Source of the DNA: Spirochaetaceae bacterium 4572_59
Lineage (GTDB): Bacteria; Spirochaetota; Spirochaetia; DSM-2461
Direction of reading: 5' to 3'
Assembly: GCA_002084805.1 (NCBI GenBank)
Contig: NBMC01000001.1
Span: 62,001-126,000 of the forward strand
Length of the DNA: 64,000 bases
Shown: piece by piece, positions 33,594 to 43,918 of the stretch
Position numbering within the stretch: the stretch's first letter is position 1
Layout: each line of letters starts with the position of its first letter
Made by a program: the position numbers and the translations under genes
The notes under the pieces: model-generated
Databases searched by the model: none
Seen by the model: the letters and a program-made list of their open reading frames with translations, nothing else
Told to the model about the DNA's origin: nothing

Positions 33594-35918
33594 TCAGGTT
33601 TTCGGGAAGTTAAATTTCTTAAAAGCTTCCTGAATCTTCATACCTATGGCAGATTTTGTATAGGGTTTACTGATGAAACCGGAGATCCCCATTTTTTTGA
33701 CTTCCTTTAAATCCTCTTCCTGGCTAAAACCAGAAGAGAGAATGACTGGCATTTCCGGAGCTATCTTCCTTATACCAGTCAGACAGTCCCTACCGCCCAT
33801 ATTGGGCATAATCATATCAAGAATGACCAGATCGATGTGTTCAGATTCTGCTCTGAGAACCTCCAAGCCCTGGTAACCATCCTCTGACATGACAACCTCG
33901 TACCCCAGCTCTTCCAGGATTACTTTTGCAGTAATGCGAACAACCTCTTCATCGTCTATAAGCAGTATTTTTCCGCTACCCTCTGCAATCTGAGAATTCT
34001 CTGGTTTCATAGAGACTCTGTCGATTGTAATCGGTAACAGTATAAAGAAACTCGTTCCTCTGCCCTGTATGCTGCTGACGGTAATAGAACCCTTATGCTG
34101 TGTAGCTGTTCCAAAGGCTGTTGATAAGCCGAGACCCGTACCCTTTCCCTGTTTTTTCGTAGTAAAGAAAGGATCAAATATCTTATCAAGGTTTTCAGGT
34201 GCAATACCTTTACCGCTGTCTCTGATCTCAATCTGGATGTACCGCCCCGGTTCAATATCAAAGGCGGAAGCATTACAGAAATCTTCATCCAAGTCCAGAT
34301 TTGATGATATGAAAGAAATTATACCGTCCCCAGTTATGGCATGGCTGGCATTGATTCCAAGATTCAGAAACAGACTCTGCAACAGGGATGGATCCCCTGT
34401 TACTGTACTTGTACCTGCCTGAAACGAAGAGTATATCTGAATCCTCAGATCAATTGTGCTTTTCAAAATCTCAGAGGTCTCCCGTAGGATTTCATGTATA
34501 TCGATAATTGTTGAGCAGGGAAACTGCTTTCTGGAAAAACTCAATAATTTCTGAGTTAACAGTGATGCCCTTTCCGCGGACTGCATTATCATTCTGTGAA
34601 ACTTTTCTGCACTAGGGTTCCCTGAAATATAGGGTAGCAGGATTTCTGCTCCGCCTAGAATCCCGACCAGAGCATTATTGAAATCATGTGCGACTCCGCC
34701 AGCCAGCTGGCCGATAGCATCCATTTTCTGGCTATGCCGCAGTTGCTCTTCCAGTTCAAACTCTTTAGTGACATTGTCTAGTCGGATTACAGCGCCGGAA
34801 ATCCCATTGGCAATCAGAGGATAAATGATCAGGTTATGGTACTCGATCCCATCATTCAGCTGTATTTTTCTATATTGTTCCCGAATGATCTCCTTATTGT
34901 CGAGACTTCTGGCAATGTTCTGTAAATCCGGTTTTAAAAGAGGAAACAGATCCGGCAGATAACAGCCCCGGGAGATCTCCCCGGGAGATCTGCTGTATTT
35001 TTCAGCTGAGACATTCCATTGGGTAATTTTATATTCGGGGTCAACACCGATAATCACCGAGGGCATTGAATCAATAATATTGGAAAGATAATTCTGCAAA
35101 ACCCGAGCTCTATCGTTTGCCTCTTCCTTTTCCTCAATGGAATCGTTTAAATTTCCTATCATACTATTAAAGGAATCTTTCAACAATTTCAGCTCATTTT
35201 CTCCCCCTGTTTCTACCTGGATTCGAAAGGATTTCAAGTTATTCAATGAGATCTTGCTGGTGGCAGTGGTAAATTCATATAATGGTTTTTTCAAGAAATT
35301 ATTGAATAACCAGTGAGAAACAAGCCACATCAAAATAATTTTTATCGTGGTAGCAGTGATGATAAGCAGGAATCGTGACTGCATTTCATGCAGTGTAATC
35401 GACATATCAGAATAGAGGATGACCTGTCCCAGGTTTTTATTGAAATCTTTGTTTTGATAATGCAAGGGAAAGCTATGAGAAAAAGCACCATAGTGATTCC
35501 GGGATATTCTGTGCAGCTCATAATCTTTTTTCTCCACTCCCAGAATCTGGATGTGGGGCTCCGTTTCAGTCAGTACCTCATCAATCTGAACCAATCCGCT
35601 ATGAACAATGATTATACCGTCTTCATTGATAATTTTAATTCCGGAGACGACAGGAAGCTTCCGGATTCCTTCAATGGTTGATATAAACGACTCAGAATTC
35701 AGATGCCAGAGATCAATAGCTAACTCAGCCTCAAAGACCCTCTGGATATTCTTTAATTCGAGTTGATTCTTTTGTCTCTGCATCCTGTACGAGACCGTCA
35801 TCTGGATCACTGTTAGAAAAATAGTTATAAACAGATAGAAAATAATGAATATTCTGAAGAGCCTGCCGGCAATTGAGGGGCTTGAAGAGGGCTTGATAAA
35901 GGAGAGTAGAGGCTTCAT
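33594..35918 (-). CDS. Membrane hybrid histidine kinase (HAMP-PAS-HisKA-HATPase-REC)
   Basis: 774 residues. Helices near 17-42 and 182-200 surround an extracytoplasmic sensor (45-180). A HAMP-like region follows ([19 protein letters not shown]), then a PAS domain (about 275-395; [15 protein letters not shown]). His[22 protein letters not shown], the complex-kinase form. ATPase: [15 protein letters not shown] and [13 protein letters not shown]-terminal receiver has [23 protein letters not shown] and FISKPYT. It overlaps the upstream binding-protein gene by four bases, so the two form a sensing pair. Confidence 0.9.
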   Translation of the reverse strand: MKPLLSFIKPSSSPSIAGRLFRIFIIFYLFITIFLTVIQMTVSYRMQRQKNQLELKNIQRVFEAELAIDLWHLNSESFISTIEGIRKLPVVSGIKIINEDGIIIVHSGLVQIDEVLTETEPHIQILGVEKKDYELHRISRNHYGAFSHSFPLHYQNKDFNKNLGQVILYSDMSITLHEMQSRFLLIITATTIKIILMWLVSHWLFNNFLKKPLYEFTTATSKISLNNLKSFRIQVETGGENELKLLKDSFNSMIGNLNDSIEEKEEANDRARVLQNYLSNIIDSMPSVIIGVDPEYKITQWNVSAEKYSRSPGEISRGCYLPDLFPLLKPDLQNIARSLDNKEIIREQYRKIQLNDGIEYHNLIIYPLIANGISGAVIRLDNVTKEFELEEQLRHSQKMDAIGQLAGGVAHDFNNALVGILGGAEILLPYISGNPSAEKFHRMIMQSAERASLLTQKLLSFSRKQFPCSTIIDIHEILRETSEILKSTIDLRIQIYSSFQAGTSTVTGDPSLLQSLFLNLGINASHAITGDGIISFISSNLDLDEDFCNASAFDIEPGRYIQIEIRDSGKGIAPENLDKIFDPFFTTKKQGKGTGLGLSTAFGTATQHKGSITVSSIQGRGTSFFILLPITIDRVSMKPENSQIAEGSGKILLIDDEEVVRITAKVILEELGYEVVMSEDGYQGLEVLRAESEHIDLVILDMIMPNMGGRDCLTGIRKIAPEMPVILSSGFSQEEDLKEVKKMGISGFISKPYTKSAIGMKIQEAFKKFNFPKT

Positions 35919-37099
35919 GGTTCTCTTCCTGCTTTAATCGCCTCTTCCCAAAGCAGCTTTAACCCGTTTCGATCTCTCTCTGTAATGGTGCTTTGAAGAA
36001 TATGAGAATCAAAAAACGCCTCTGTTTCCATAGAGAAAAAACGATCTGTCTCCTCTTCGCTTAAGAGAGCTGTCAGATTGGTTATCACCGGATATGTTCC
36101 GACTGTTCGTGCAATATTTTCAAGCTGATATTCCTGAGAAAGAGCCTTATTGATCCACTCTTCTGCTAATTGCTTTTTTAACGGATTCGTTTCAACAGCT
36201 TTTGTCAGAGCAAAATCATCTATCCACCAGAGGCAGCCCTCTTCCGGAAAACCCATTCTCCACTCTTCCCCCCTCTCTTTCAATCCGGAGAATGAATCTC
36301 CCCATGCGGTGGCAATACTGTGACCATACAGAGCCTCCGCTGTATCAACACCCTCCCAGAATGAGTGGGCATTCCCTGTCAGCTCACTGAGTTTCTTCTT
36401 AAAATTCGGGTTATTCAACAGGTCATAACTGCTGATCTCTTCCTGCGCATATCCCATTGCCAGAGCCGTGATATTAATGTTGTAGAGATACTCATATCTT
36501 GAGAGTACATAGCTTTTCCGATAGGCCGGATCCCAGAAAATTTGCCAGCTTTTTGGAGGATTTTCAAATTTCAGGGTATTGTATGCCAATCCATAAGGAC
36601 CATTCGCAACAGGAATCCCATAAAGGGTATCACCAATACGATGATAATCTGCATTCAGAAGTTCAGGAGCCAGATGTTCTGCATTGGGAATATTCTTTAG
36701 ATTAATGGGAGACAATAAGCCTTTTGTAATGTAATTAAAACGTTCATCTTTGAAGATGTGATGACTCAGTACTACTATATCAGTACTGCCTGAGCGGATG
36801 GGATCGTAATAATCATCATGGTTGTTGATGAAATCTATTTTTATTTCAACAGGAATACCATATTTATCGCTCATGGATTTCTCAAAAGCTGCAACATATT
36901 TCTCTGGTGCATAGGCACTGAAAATCATTATCCTCAGCAGTATTCCTTCGTCCTCTTTTTTCTCAGAGACTGATAGAGTTTCCTTTTTATCAGATTGAAC
37001 TGTATCCTTTTCTGTACAGGAGTTTAACAAAAGCGGAAAGAGAGTAATGAAAAGAAGAATGATGCGGGTAAGTCGGATTCTATTCATTAAAAACTCCAT
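35915..37099 (-). CDS. Extracellular solute-binding lipoprotein (polyamine/iron-type)
   Basis: 394 residues. A lipoprotein signal ends with LLNSC near residue 28. The mature protein has the periplasmic-binding fold of the PotD/spermidine family: RIMIFSAYAPEKYVAAFEKS, STDIVVLSHHIF, TLYGIPVANGPYGLAYNT, YRKSYVLSRYEYLYNINITALAMGY in outline, and SIATAWGDSF. No permease or ATPase genes accompany it; instead it is coupled to a hybrid kinase. It may therefore present the ligand to the kinase rather than to a transporter. Good promoter upstream. Confidence 0.82.
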   Translation of the reverse strand: MEFLMNRIRLTRIILLFITLFPLLLNSCTEKDTVQSDKKETLSVSEKKEDEGILLRIMIFSAYAPEKYVAAFEKSMSDKYGIPVEIKIDFINNHDDYYDPIRSGSTDIVVLSHHIFKDERFNYITKGLLSPINLKNIPNAEHLAPELLNADYHRIGDTLYGIPVANGPYGLAYNTLKFENPPKSWQIFWDPAYRKSYVLSRYEYLYNINITALAMGYAQEEISSYDLLNNPNFKKKLSELTGNAHSFWEGVDTAEALYGHSIATAWGDSFSGLKERGEEWRMGFPEEGCLWWIDDFALTKAVETNPLKKQLAEEWINKALSQEYQLENIARTVGTYPVITNLTALLSEEETDRFFSMETEAFFDSHILQSTITERDRNGLKLLWEEAIKAGREP

Positions 37100-37156
37100 G
37101 GCAAAAAAAATCCTGCTTTATGTGAGGCCGGCTGAATTCTAACAGTTCATCCATGA

Positions 37157-37184
37157 ATTATAATGTATTTCTAGCAGAGGTCAA
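37157..37184 (-). promoter_or_regulatory. Promoter of the binding-protein/hybrid-kinase operon
   Basis: On the minus strand TTGACC, 16-base spacer, TATAAT (the -10 occupies 37157-37162, the -35 37179-37184). It is 57 bases upstream of the ATG at 37099. Confidence 0.65.
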
Positions 37185-37280
37185 TTTTTTTTGGCCACTA
37201 TGATTCATTCATCCTCCTGTCAGAACGGGAGCCAGGAACTATCGCTGTCCCGTCTGTTCAGGAGTATCTGCGGGAGGGGG

Positions 37281-37790
37281 TTATCTGGATAATTTATCCT
37301 GCATGTCAGTATCTTCCGCATCCCAGGGGTAGCAGATCCACTCATCCTGAAGATTCTCACCAATAAAGTAGTGATTTATCCAGTCGGGAATCTCATGCTT
37401 CTTCTTTTTTTTCTTATTGTGAATAACACAGATGGCAATTTCAGCAGGTTCATGCTTTTTCAATTCATCAAGGCAGAAGCCTATGGTCGCCCTGGTATCA
37501 TCCACTTCATCCACCAGAAGAACCTTCTTTCCACGGATCTGCTTATCAGGCTGATCCATCCATTGGGTAATAGTAGGTTTTTCTGTGGGATTATCATCCA
37601 GATCGTAGTAGGCAATCCCGACAGTCAGAATTGGTATATTTAAAAAGGTTTTTGCCATCCTGGCAGGAATAAATCCTCCCGTGCCGATGGCAACCATCAG
37701 ATCTGGATTAAACCCTGAGGCTTTAACCTGTTCAGATAGGTCTTTCATTGTGTTGTGTATTTGGTTGTAAGTAATGTAGATTTTTTCCAT
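37281..37790 (-). CDS. Purine-type phosphoribosyltransferase
   Basis: 169 residues. The type I PRTase PRPP loop is VLLVDEVDDTRATI (90-103). Earlier IGTGGFIPARM supplies the PPi loop. A C-terminal tail (WICYPWD) closes the purine site, as in hypoxanthine/xanthine/guanine enzymes. It converts a purine base and PRPP to the nucleotide; which base cannot be read. A lysine run (NKKKKKKH) follows in the middle. Confidence 0.83.
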   Translation of the reverse strand: MEKIYITYNQIHNTMKDLSEQVKASGFNPDLMVAIGTGGFIPARMAKTFLNIPILTVGIAYYDLDDNPTEKPTITQWMDQPDKQIRGKKVLLVDEVDDTRATIGFCLDELKKHEPAEIAICVIHNKKKKKKHEIPDWINHYFIGENLQDEWICYPWDAEDTDMQDKLSR

Positions 37791-37864
37791 AGGATAGAAT
37801 AAAACGTATCAGCCCTTTTTGACAAGGGCTTGATCTGTTCCTTTATCCTGCCGACACTAAAAGT

Positions 37865-38278
37865 ATGTTGAAATACTTAAAGATTTTACTGCCTCTGATG
37901 GCTCTAGTTCTAACAATATCATCCTGTTCCAAAGGCTTAGCGGAAGTTTCCTATTATAAAAACCTTCCTGAAATCTCCGGAACGACCAATGATGAAAACC
38001 CTTTATTCTTTATTATAAAAGTAGAATTGGCTTATGCCTGGGGAGACAAGAAGACTCAGTACAGCCTTGCAGAGCTGCATCCTGTTTTGCAGGATGCTCT
38101 CCGAAACCTTTTTTGCAGGAAAAAAGCTGTGGAACTATCATCGCCTAATGAAGATCAGCTGAAGGAAGAAATTGTGGAGCTGGTTAATAATCAACTCCAC
38201 CGCTATGAGAAATACAAAAATGTTCCTGGAATCGTAACCGTAGCCCTGGTTAAAGTCCAGGTTTTCGAATTCAAATAG
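37865..38278 (+). CDS. Small lipoprotein, FliL-like
   Basis: 137 residues; signal peptide with lipobox ISSC at about residue 21. The mature part (FFIIKVELAYAW, ELHPVLQDALRNLFCRKKAVEL, EEIVELVNNQLHRYE, then VTVALVKVQVFEFK) follows the FliL plan of strand, helix, helix, strand. FliL supports flagellar stator function; a lipoprotein form would be unusual, so the likeness is only suggestive. Overlaps the oppA-type gene end on the other strand by eight bases. Confidence 0.55.
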   Translation: MLKYLKILLPLMALVLTISSCSKGLAEVSYYKNLPEISGTTNDENPLFFIIKVELAYAWGDKKTQYSLAELHPVLQDALRNLFCRKKAVELSSPNEDQLKEEIVELVNNQLHRYEKYKNVPGIVTVALVKVQVFEFK

Positions 38279-39818
38279 TACCGGGAATGACAAACTCGTT
38301 CAGGAAGCCCATATACTTGAAAGGATGAATATCCAGTACATTGTGATACCAGCCTGAGAGAAAACGCAGATCCAGTAGGTTCAGCGCCGGGGAGTGTCCC
38401 ATGGGCAGTACCTGTGCAGATTCCAATAGAAGTTTTTCCGCTTCGCCCATTTTTTCCAGCCTGTTTTCATCAACCGCTTCATTCAAGAGTCGATTGTACT
38501 CTTCGCTATAGAATCCTGCATCGTTCAAACTGCTGCCTTCTTCCCACATCTGCAGGAATGTCATGGGATCAGCATAGTCTCCAATCCACGTTATCTGTCC
38601 CAGAGCATAATCATCCTCTTTCAGAGACTGAAAGTAGTCGGGGAAGGGGACTTCCTCCAGAATAACTTTGGTATCCAGGTAGTTTTCCCAAGTCTCTTTT
38701 ATCAGTTTAAGGGCCTCACTGTCAGCATAGGGAACCCTCAGACGTATTTCGGGCAGTCCCCTACCTTCGGGGTATCCGGCTTCTTTCAGCAGAGTCAGTC
38801 CCTGTTCTGCAGAAGCGGCTTCGATTCCCTTAATCTTGGGATAGCCCGGGATAGAGGGGATGAGTCTGCTGGTAGGCAGAAATTCCTGAGCCCTGATTTT
38901 GTCCCAGGGGAGCAAGAGGGAAAGGCCCCTTCTTACCTTGGGATTATCCCAGGGAACCTGATTGTTATTAAAGTAATAATAGGAGGTGGCAAACAGTGGA
39001 TTGATCTCCAGTTTCTGAGGATCGGGGGAAACTCCGTTCCAGCCTGAAACAATCCAGTCCACTTCATAGAGTCTGAACTGATCCATTAATTCTTCCGGAT
39101 ATTTACTGAACTGCAGATTTAAGCTGGTAAACTTTACGGAATCACGATCCCAGTATTCCTTGTTCTTTCTGAGGATAATCCGGTTCTTTTTTGTCTCGCC
39201 CGTATAGGCAAATGGCCCATTTGTGGGAATGTTTTCAGAGGTCCACCAGTTTTCCAGGTTTAATAGACTCGGATGAAGGGGGACGAAACTGTAGTGACAG
39301 AGTATTTGCAGAAAATAGGGAAGCTTCCGGTCAAGATGAACTATAAATGTCCTGTCGTCTACGGCTTCAATGGCAACCGCTTCCGCTTTGCCCTGTCCCG
39401 TTCTGTAGGCATGGGCCCCCGGGATATCATCCAGTAAAGATGCATAATCTGCGGAAACAGAGGGAGAAAGAAGTTTCAGCCAGGACATTTTAATCTGCTC
39501 GGCAGTAAGGGCATCTCCGTTGCTCCATTTCAGATTATCTCTCAGGTGAAAGGTATAAATCCTGCCGTCTTCACTGATCTCCCAGGATTCGGCAAGGCCC
39601 GGTTCAGGTAAAAGAGTCGCCGGATGATATGTGACCAGTCCCTCATAAAGGGCTGTAAAGATCTGAGCTTCCGAAGTGGTGAACCCATACTGAGGATTCA
39701 GTGAAAAATCAGAGGGGGCAAAATTTACGGTAAAAGAAATATCCTCTTCCGCAACTGCGGATGTTATCAGAAGAATAGAGAGAATCAGAAATAATCCTGT
39801 TTTTTTTAGGACAATCAT
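38271..39818 (-). CDS. Oligopeptide-binding protein (OppA/family 5)
   Basis: 515 residues. Signal peptide (LFLILSILLITSAVAEE). SBP family 5 landmarks: GLVTYHPATLLPEPGLAESWEISEDGRIYTFHLRDN in outline, WSNGDALTAEQI, VRRGLSLLLPWDKI, and WIGDYADPMTFLQMWEEGSS. It captures peptides outside the cytoplasmic membrane for an Opp-type ABC transporter. No permease genes are next to it. Three bases separate it from the receiver gene upstream. Confidence 0.9.
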   Translation of the reverse strand: MIVLKKTGLFLILSILLITSAVAEEDISFTVNFAPSDFSLNPQYGFTTSEAQIFTALYEGLVTYHPATLLPEPGLAESWEISEDGRIYTFHLRDNLKWSNGDALTAEQIKMSWLKLLSPSVSADYASLLDDIPGAHAYRTGQGKAEAVAIEAVDDRTFIVHLDRKLPYFLQILCHYSFVPLHPSLLNLENWWTSENIPTNGPFAYTGETKKNRIILRKNKEYWDRDSVKFTSLNLQFSKYPEELMDQFRLYEVDWIVSGWNGVSPDPQKLEINPLFATSYYYFNNNQVPWDNPKVRRGLSLLLPWDKIRAQEFLPTSRLIPSIPGYPKIKGIEAASAEQGLTLLKEAGYPEGRGLPEIRLRVPYADSEALKLIKETWENYLDTKVILEEVPFPDYFQSLKEDDYALGQITWIGDYADPMTFLQMWEEGSSLNDAGFYSEEYNRLLNEAVDENRLEKMGEAEKLLLESAQVLPMGHSPALNLLDLRFLSGWYHNVLDIHPFKYMGFLNEFVIPGTI

Positions 39819-39821
39819 ATA

Positions 39822-40172
39822 TTACTCCAGGTATGTATTGAGCAAAGATTCATAATCTCGGCTTTTTACCGGCTTTACCAGTACACGATTAAAACCGGAC
39901 TTCTCGAGGAGGGTTACAGCTTCGTCATCACTTGTAATCGCAATCATGGGAATTTGATCATTTTCTCTTCTGATTTTTTCGGCTACGATATCACCGTTAA
40001 AACCAGGCATGTACTGATCAAGGATTACAAGATCGGGAATTTCCTTACGGAAAAGCTCTAATGCCTGCAGACCATCTTCGGCAAGAATACAGATAATATT
40101 CAGTTTTCGGCATACCATCTCGACAATTTTCCTGTTCGTAAACTCATCTTCCGCGTAAAGTATTTTTTTCAC
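39822..40172 (-). CDS. Single-domain response regulator
   Basis: 116 residues, one receiver only (ILYAEDEFTN, phospho-acceptor in LVILDQYMPGFNG, lysine in VLVKPVKS). No output domain; it probably relays phosphate or acts by protein binding, in the manner of CheY. Which kinase feeds it is not evident. Confidence 0.88.
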   Translation of the reverse strand: MKKILYAEDEFTNRKIVEMVCRKLNIICILAEDGLQALELFRKEIPDLVILDQYMPGFNGDIVAEKIRRENDQIPMIAITSDDEAVTLLEKSGFNRVLVKPVKSRDYESLLNTYLE

Positions 40173-40219
40173 AATTGTTTCACCTTGGTTCCTATTCTCC
40201 CATATTTATATTGTATATA

Positions 40220-41179
40220 TCAACTTTTATGATCAAACATATTTTCAGCATCAGGGATAAAACTGTTTACCTTTAATCGGCAGTTCTGCAAAACCTGACG
40301 GATTTCTTCCGGAAGAGGTCCGCCGGGCAGGTTAAAATTACTTTCTGCCTGCGTACGGTTTCTTACCCCCAGAAGAACAGAGGGAGATACTGTCTGTTCA
40401 ATTGTATAGGCTGTCACACAATTCTCCACAGACCAGCCTCTCCGGGAACAGACATCTTTTATCTGTTTTAGTAGCGGTAGGAGTTGCGCATGCATCTCTT
40501 GCCGGTAGAGAATCATCTTATGACGGAATCCCTTATGGGTCTGCTGTAGCTTTTCTATTCCCCTTTCAGTGAGAATCCCCTGGGCCAGTACTCCGTAAGG
40601 GATAAACTCAATATTCTGATCCCGGCAGAAGGGAAGAATCTTTTCTTCCAGACGGGGCCATAAGATATTGTAGCCCCCCTGATAGATATCCACTGTTCCG
40701 GCTTCCTGAACCATACGGATCTGATTGAGCGAAAAGTTACTGACACCGATAGACCTGATCCGGCCCTGGGTTCTCAGTTTTTCCAGTACTTCCATTCCCG
40801 GACGCATATCCCTGCCACTCAGAGGCCAGTGAATATAAAAAATATCTATATAATCTGTTAAGAGTCTTTTCAGGCTTGTTTCAAAGCTCTTCTGAAGCGT
40901 TTCAGGATCTGTATAAAAGGCCTTAGTGGCAATCAGACAGTGTTCTCTGACTTTTTTCAGCTGCTGTCCTATAAGCTGTTCCGAACGGCCTTTTCCATAG
41001 ACAGGGGCAGTATCAAAATGGTTCACTCCCAGCTTGAGAGCCATATGGATTGCCCGGACAGAATCCTTGTGTTCCTGAGGACCCCAATATTCCCCGCCAA
41101 TGGCCCATCCACCAAAGGCCGTTCTGGAAACAGTTTCTCCCTGAGATGTTAAAAAGTTTTTGTTTCTATTCATTTTCAA
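40220..41179 (-). CDS. Aldo/keto reductase
   Basis: 319 residues. The catalytic set is visible: D and Y in FDTAPVYGKGRSE, K in CLIATKAF, H in IFYIHWPLSGRD. NADP-binding end VLLGVRNRTQAESN. A cytoplasmic NAD(P)H oxidoreductase of the large AKR group; the substrate is not determined. Confidence 0.9.
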   Translation of the reverse strand: MKMNRNKNFLTSQGETVSRTAFGGWAIGGEYWGPQEHKDSVRAIHMALKLGVNHFDTAPVYGKGRSEQLIGQQLKKVREHCLIATKAFYTDPETLQKSFETSLKRLLTDYIDIFYIHWPLSGRDMRPGMEVLEKLRTQGRIRSIGVSNFSLNQIRMVQEAGTVDIYQGGYNILWPRLEEKILPFCRDQNIEFIPYGVLAQGILTERGIEKLQQTHKGFRHKMILYRQEMHAQLLPLLKQIKDVCSRRGWSVENCVTAYTIEQTVSPSVLLGVRNRTQAESNFNLPGGPLPEEIRQVLQNCRLKVNSFIPDAENMFDHKS

Positions 41180-41316
41180 GTATTCTATATCACTTTAATC
41201 GGCGGAAAACCAGAAAAATCACACAAAAATCATCAAATAGCTGATTTGTTCTCTTGAGTAAGGGCTTTTATTTCAGGATGATTCTGCTGAATAATTTTAT
41301 ATTTGTTGGGAATTTA

Positions 41317-42000
41317 ATGAAATTTTTAAAACTAATTGCCTTAGGATGCCTGAGCCTTCTTTTCTCAAGCTGTCTAGCACAACCTACTCTGAAATCCGCT
41401 TCGCCCGAGTTGGCTGAGCGTGATACATATGAATCTCTGTTAAGGGATATAGTATACCGGAATCCTTCGGCTGACGAAAGTGATCAGCTTGAATATTACA
41501 GCATTGTTACGGGAGACCGGGATCTGGCTGAACTGATAATAAAAGAATCTGAGAAAAACGGGATTCAGCCGGCTCTGGCTTTTGCTTTGGCCTATGCGGA
41601 AAGTAGCTTTAATATACGTGCTGTTAATCGTAACAGCAACTCTGTGGACAGGGGTGTTTTTCAGTTGAACTCAAGGTCTTTTCCTGACTTGGAAGAGGAT
41701 GAATTTTTTGATCCTTCTATCAATGTTTCACTGGGTGTTGCCTACCTGCGCTACTGTCTGGATACGGGGGTGAACGAAGTAACGGCTCTGGCTATGTATA
41801 ATGCCGGTCCCTACCGTGTAAAATCCAGCCGGACCCCTATGATGACTCTCCACTATGTTGATAAAGTTCTGGCCTTACGGGACGACTTGGCTCAGGGGAA
41901 TATTCCTGAGGAGATTCAGCCTTCAGAAATAGAGTTTCCAGTTATGAAATCCGTCAAGAACGTAACTCTCCTTATGGAACAAACGGAGGAAATAAACTAA
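41317..42000 (+). CDS. Lytic transglycosylase-type lipoprotein (SLT domain)
   Basis: 227 residues from the ATG at 41317 (a TTG at 41254 would add 21 residues before the signal peptide). Lipobox FSSC at residue 19. The SLT domain carries the catalytic glutamate in FALAYAESSFNIRAVN (Glu95), then GVFQLNSRSF and YNAGPYRV. It cleaves peptidoglycan glycan chains at the envelope. Next gene is ten bases downstream. Confidence 0.85.
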   Translation: MKFLKLIALGCLSLLFSSCLAQPTLKSASPELAERDTYESLLRDIVYRNPSADESDQLEYYSIVTGDRDLAELIIKESEKNGIQPALAFALAYAESSFNIRAVNRNSNSVDRGVFQLNSRSFPDLEEDEFFDPSINVSLGVAYLRYCLDTGVNEVTALAMYNAGPYRVKSSRTPMMTLHYVDKVLALRDDLAQGNIPEEIQPSEIEFPVMKSVKNVTLLMEQTEEIN

Positions 42001-42009
42001 GCTGACAGA

Positions 42010-43917
42010 ATGATTATAGTTCTACATAATACGGTTAAAGTCTCTGAGAAAGAGCATATTGTCGAGTACTTGAAATCAAAAGGGCTTACCGTCCGTGAGA
42101 TTGTGGGTGAGAAAGAAACGGTCCTTGGAGCCGTTGGCAGCATTGCCATGGATTCAAGACAGATTGAACTTTTGCCGGGGGTCGCTCAGGTTATTCCCAT
42201 AACCCAGCCTTATAAGCTGGCTTCCAGAGAATTAAAGAAAGACGATACTGTATTTAATGTGGGTCCTGTAAAAATTGGGGGCCCCAGGGTTTGTGTTATT
42301 GCAGGGCCCTGTGCCGTTGAATCCCGTGAACAGATTATTACATCTGCCATTGCTGTTAAAAAAGCCGGTGCGGTAATGCTCCGCGGCGGGGCTTTTAAGC
42401 CGCGTACTTCCCCTTATGCATTTCAGGGGCTGGGTGAAGAAGGCTGTAAATATCTGAAAGAAGCTGGAGAACTGACCGGTCTTCCCGTTGTCACTGAAAT
42501 AGTATCTCCCTCTGACGCTGAAATGATGAGGGACTATATAGATGTCTTCCAGATCGGTGCCCGGAATATGCAGAACTTCGAACTTCTCAAGAAGGTCGGA
42601 TCCATGGATATGCCGGTTATCCTGAAAAGGGGACTCTCTGCCACCATTCAGGAGTGGCTTATGGCTGCGGAATATCTGCTTTCCGCCGGTACAGACAAGG
42701 TAATCCTTTGTGAGAGAGGAATCCGAACCTTTGAAACCATGACCAGAAATACCCTGGACCTTTCCGCTATTCCGGTTGTTCAGAAATTGAGTCACCTGCC
42801 GGTTATTGTGGATCCTTCCCATGGAACAGGTTTGAGAAATAAGGTTCTGCCCATGGCTCTTGCGGGAGTTGCCGCCGGTGCAAACGGGCTGATTATCGAA
42901 GTCCATCCAGACCCCGATAATGCGACTTCCGATGGCCCTCAGTCCCTGTACCCCGAACAATTTGAAAAACTGATGTGTGATATCGAAGCGCTCTCACCGG
43001 TTGTGGGAAAAGAGATTACCCGTATACCCGATCTCCGTCACCAGGCTATGGCCGCTTCGGTGCATGATTCAAAAATCTCCCTGAAGGACAGTAAGCCCCG
43101 AGCCGTATTCCAGGGGACCAAAGGTGCCTACAGTGAGCTGGCTGCCAATACATTTTTTCAGGGTACTGATGTGGAAGCCGTTCCGGTTTCGAAATTCAAG
43201 GATATCTTCAAAGAGGTCCTTAGTGGTAAATCCGACTGGGGAATCGTTCCTCTGGAAAACTCGGTAGCCGGTTCCATTCTTGAAAATTATGACCTTCTCT
43301 ACCTCTATCCCGACTTACGGATTATCGGAGAAATCAAGGTCCGTATCCGTCATAATCTACTGGCTAGGAAAGGCGCTTCTGCGGAGGAAATCAAGAAGGT
43401 TTACTCTCATCCCCAGGCGCTCTCGCAGTGTACGGAGTATCTTGAGAAAAATGGTATCGAAGCTGTTTCCTTCTTTGATACAGCCGGGGCCGCTTCCTAT
43501 GTTTCCCAACAGGATGATTTGACAATCGCAGCAATTGCTGGTGTGGATGCTGCAGACTATTACGGATTGGATATACTGGCGGAAGGACTTGAAAGCAATC
43601 CTCATAATTATACGCGTTTTGCTATCATTGCGAGAGAGGATATGGCTCGTAGCATTGACGACTGTGACAAGGTATCAGTTGTCTTTTCTACTCCTGATAA
43701 AGCGGGAGCTCTTAGTGGCTGTCTCTCTGTGTTTTCCGAATACGGTCTGAATATGACCAAGCTGGAATCCCGGCCTATTCATGGAAAACCCTGGTCTTAT
43801 ATGTTTTATGTAGATCTTGAGCTACCAGAAGACAGAAGTATTTTTGATAAGGCTGTAGATAAAATCAGCAATATGGCAGAAGATTTCAGAATAATGGGAC
43901 TGTATCAGTCAAAATAG
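42010..43917 (+). CDS. Fused DAHP synthase - prephenate dehydratase with ACT domain
   Basis: 635 residues. N-terminal part (1-345) is a type-I-beta DAHP synthase of the AroF/AroG_Bsub kind with a ferredoxin-like leader: [59 protein letters not shown]. From about 362 comes prephenate dehydratase: [26 protein letters not shown], the HPQALSQC helix, and the NYTRFAII motif. The ACT regulatory domain ([37 protein letters not shown]) ends the protein. It would make the first shikimate intermediate and the last step to phenylpyruvate in one chain; phenylalanine feedback is expected through ACT. Confidence 0.92.
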   Translation: MIIVLHNTVKVSEKEHIVEYLKSKGLTVREIVGEKETVLGAVGSIAMDSRQIELLPGVAQVIPITQPYKLASRELKKDDTVFNVGPVKIGGPRVCVIAGPCAVESREQIITSAIAVKKAGAVMLRGGAFKPRTSPYAFQGLGEEGCKYLKEAGELTGLPVVTEIVSPSDAEMMRDYIDVFQIGARNMQNFELLKKVGSMDMPVILKRGLSATIQEWLMAAEYLLSAGTDKVILCERGIRTFETMTRNTLDLSAIPVVQKLSHLPVIVDPSHGTGLRNKVLPMALAGVAAGANGLIIEVHPDPDNATSDGPQSLYPEQFEKLMCDIEALSPVVGKEITRIPDLRHQAMAASVHDSKISLKDSKPRAVFQGTKGAYSELAANTFFQGTDVEAVPVSKFKDIFKEVLSGKSDWGIVPLENSVAGSILENYDLLYLYPDLRIIGEIKVRIRHNLLARKGASAEEIKKVYSHPQALSQCTEYLEKNGIEAVSFFDTAGAASYVSQQDDLTIAAIAGVDAADYYGLDILAEGLESNPHNYTRFAIIAREDMARSIDDCDKVSVVFSTPDKAGALSGCLSVFSEYGLNMTKLESRPIHGKPWSYMFYVDLELPEDRSIFDKAVDKISNMAEDFRIMGLYQSK

Positions 43918-43918
43918 A

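Noticed and set aside
37819-37847. TTGACA promoter before the FliL-like gene
   Set aside because: The -35 is perfect but the expected -10 (TTTATC) is poor and no ribosome site follows, so it was not listed as a feature.
42232-42960. 242-codon minus-strand frame
   Set aside because: Shadow of the DAHP synthase domain.
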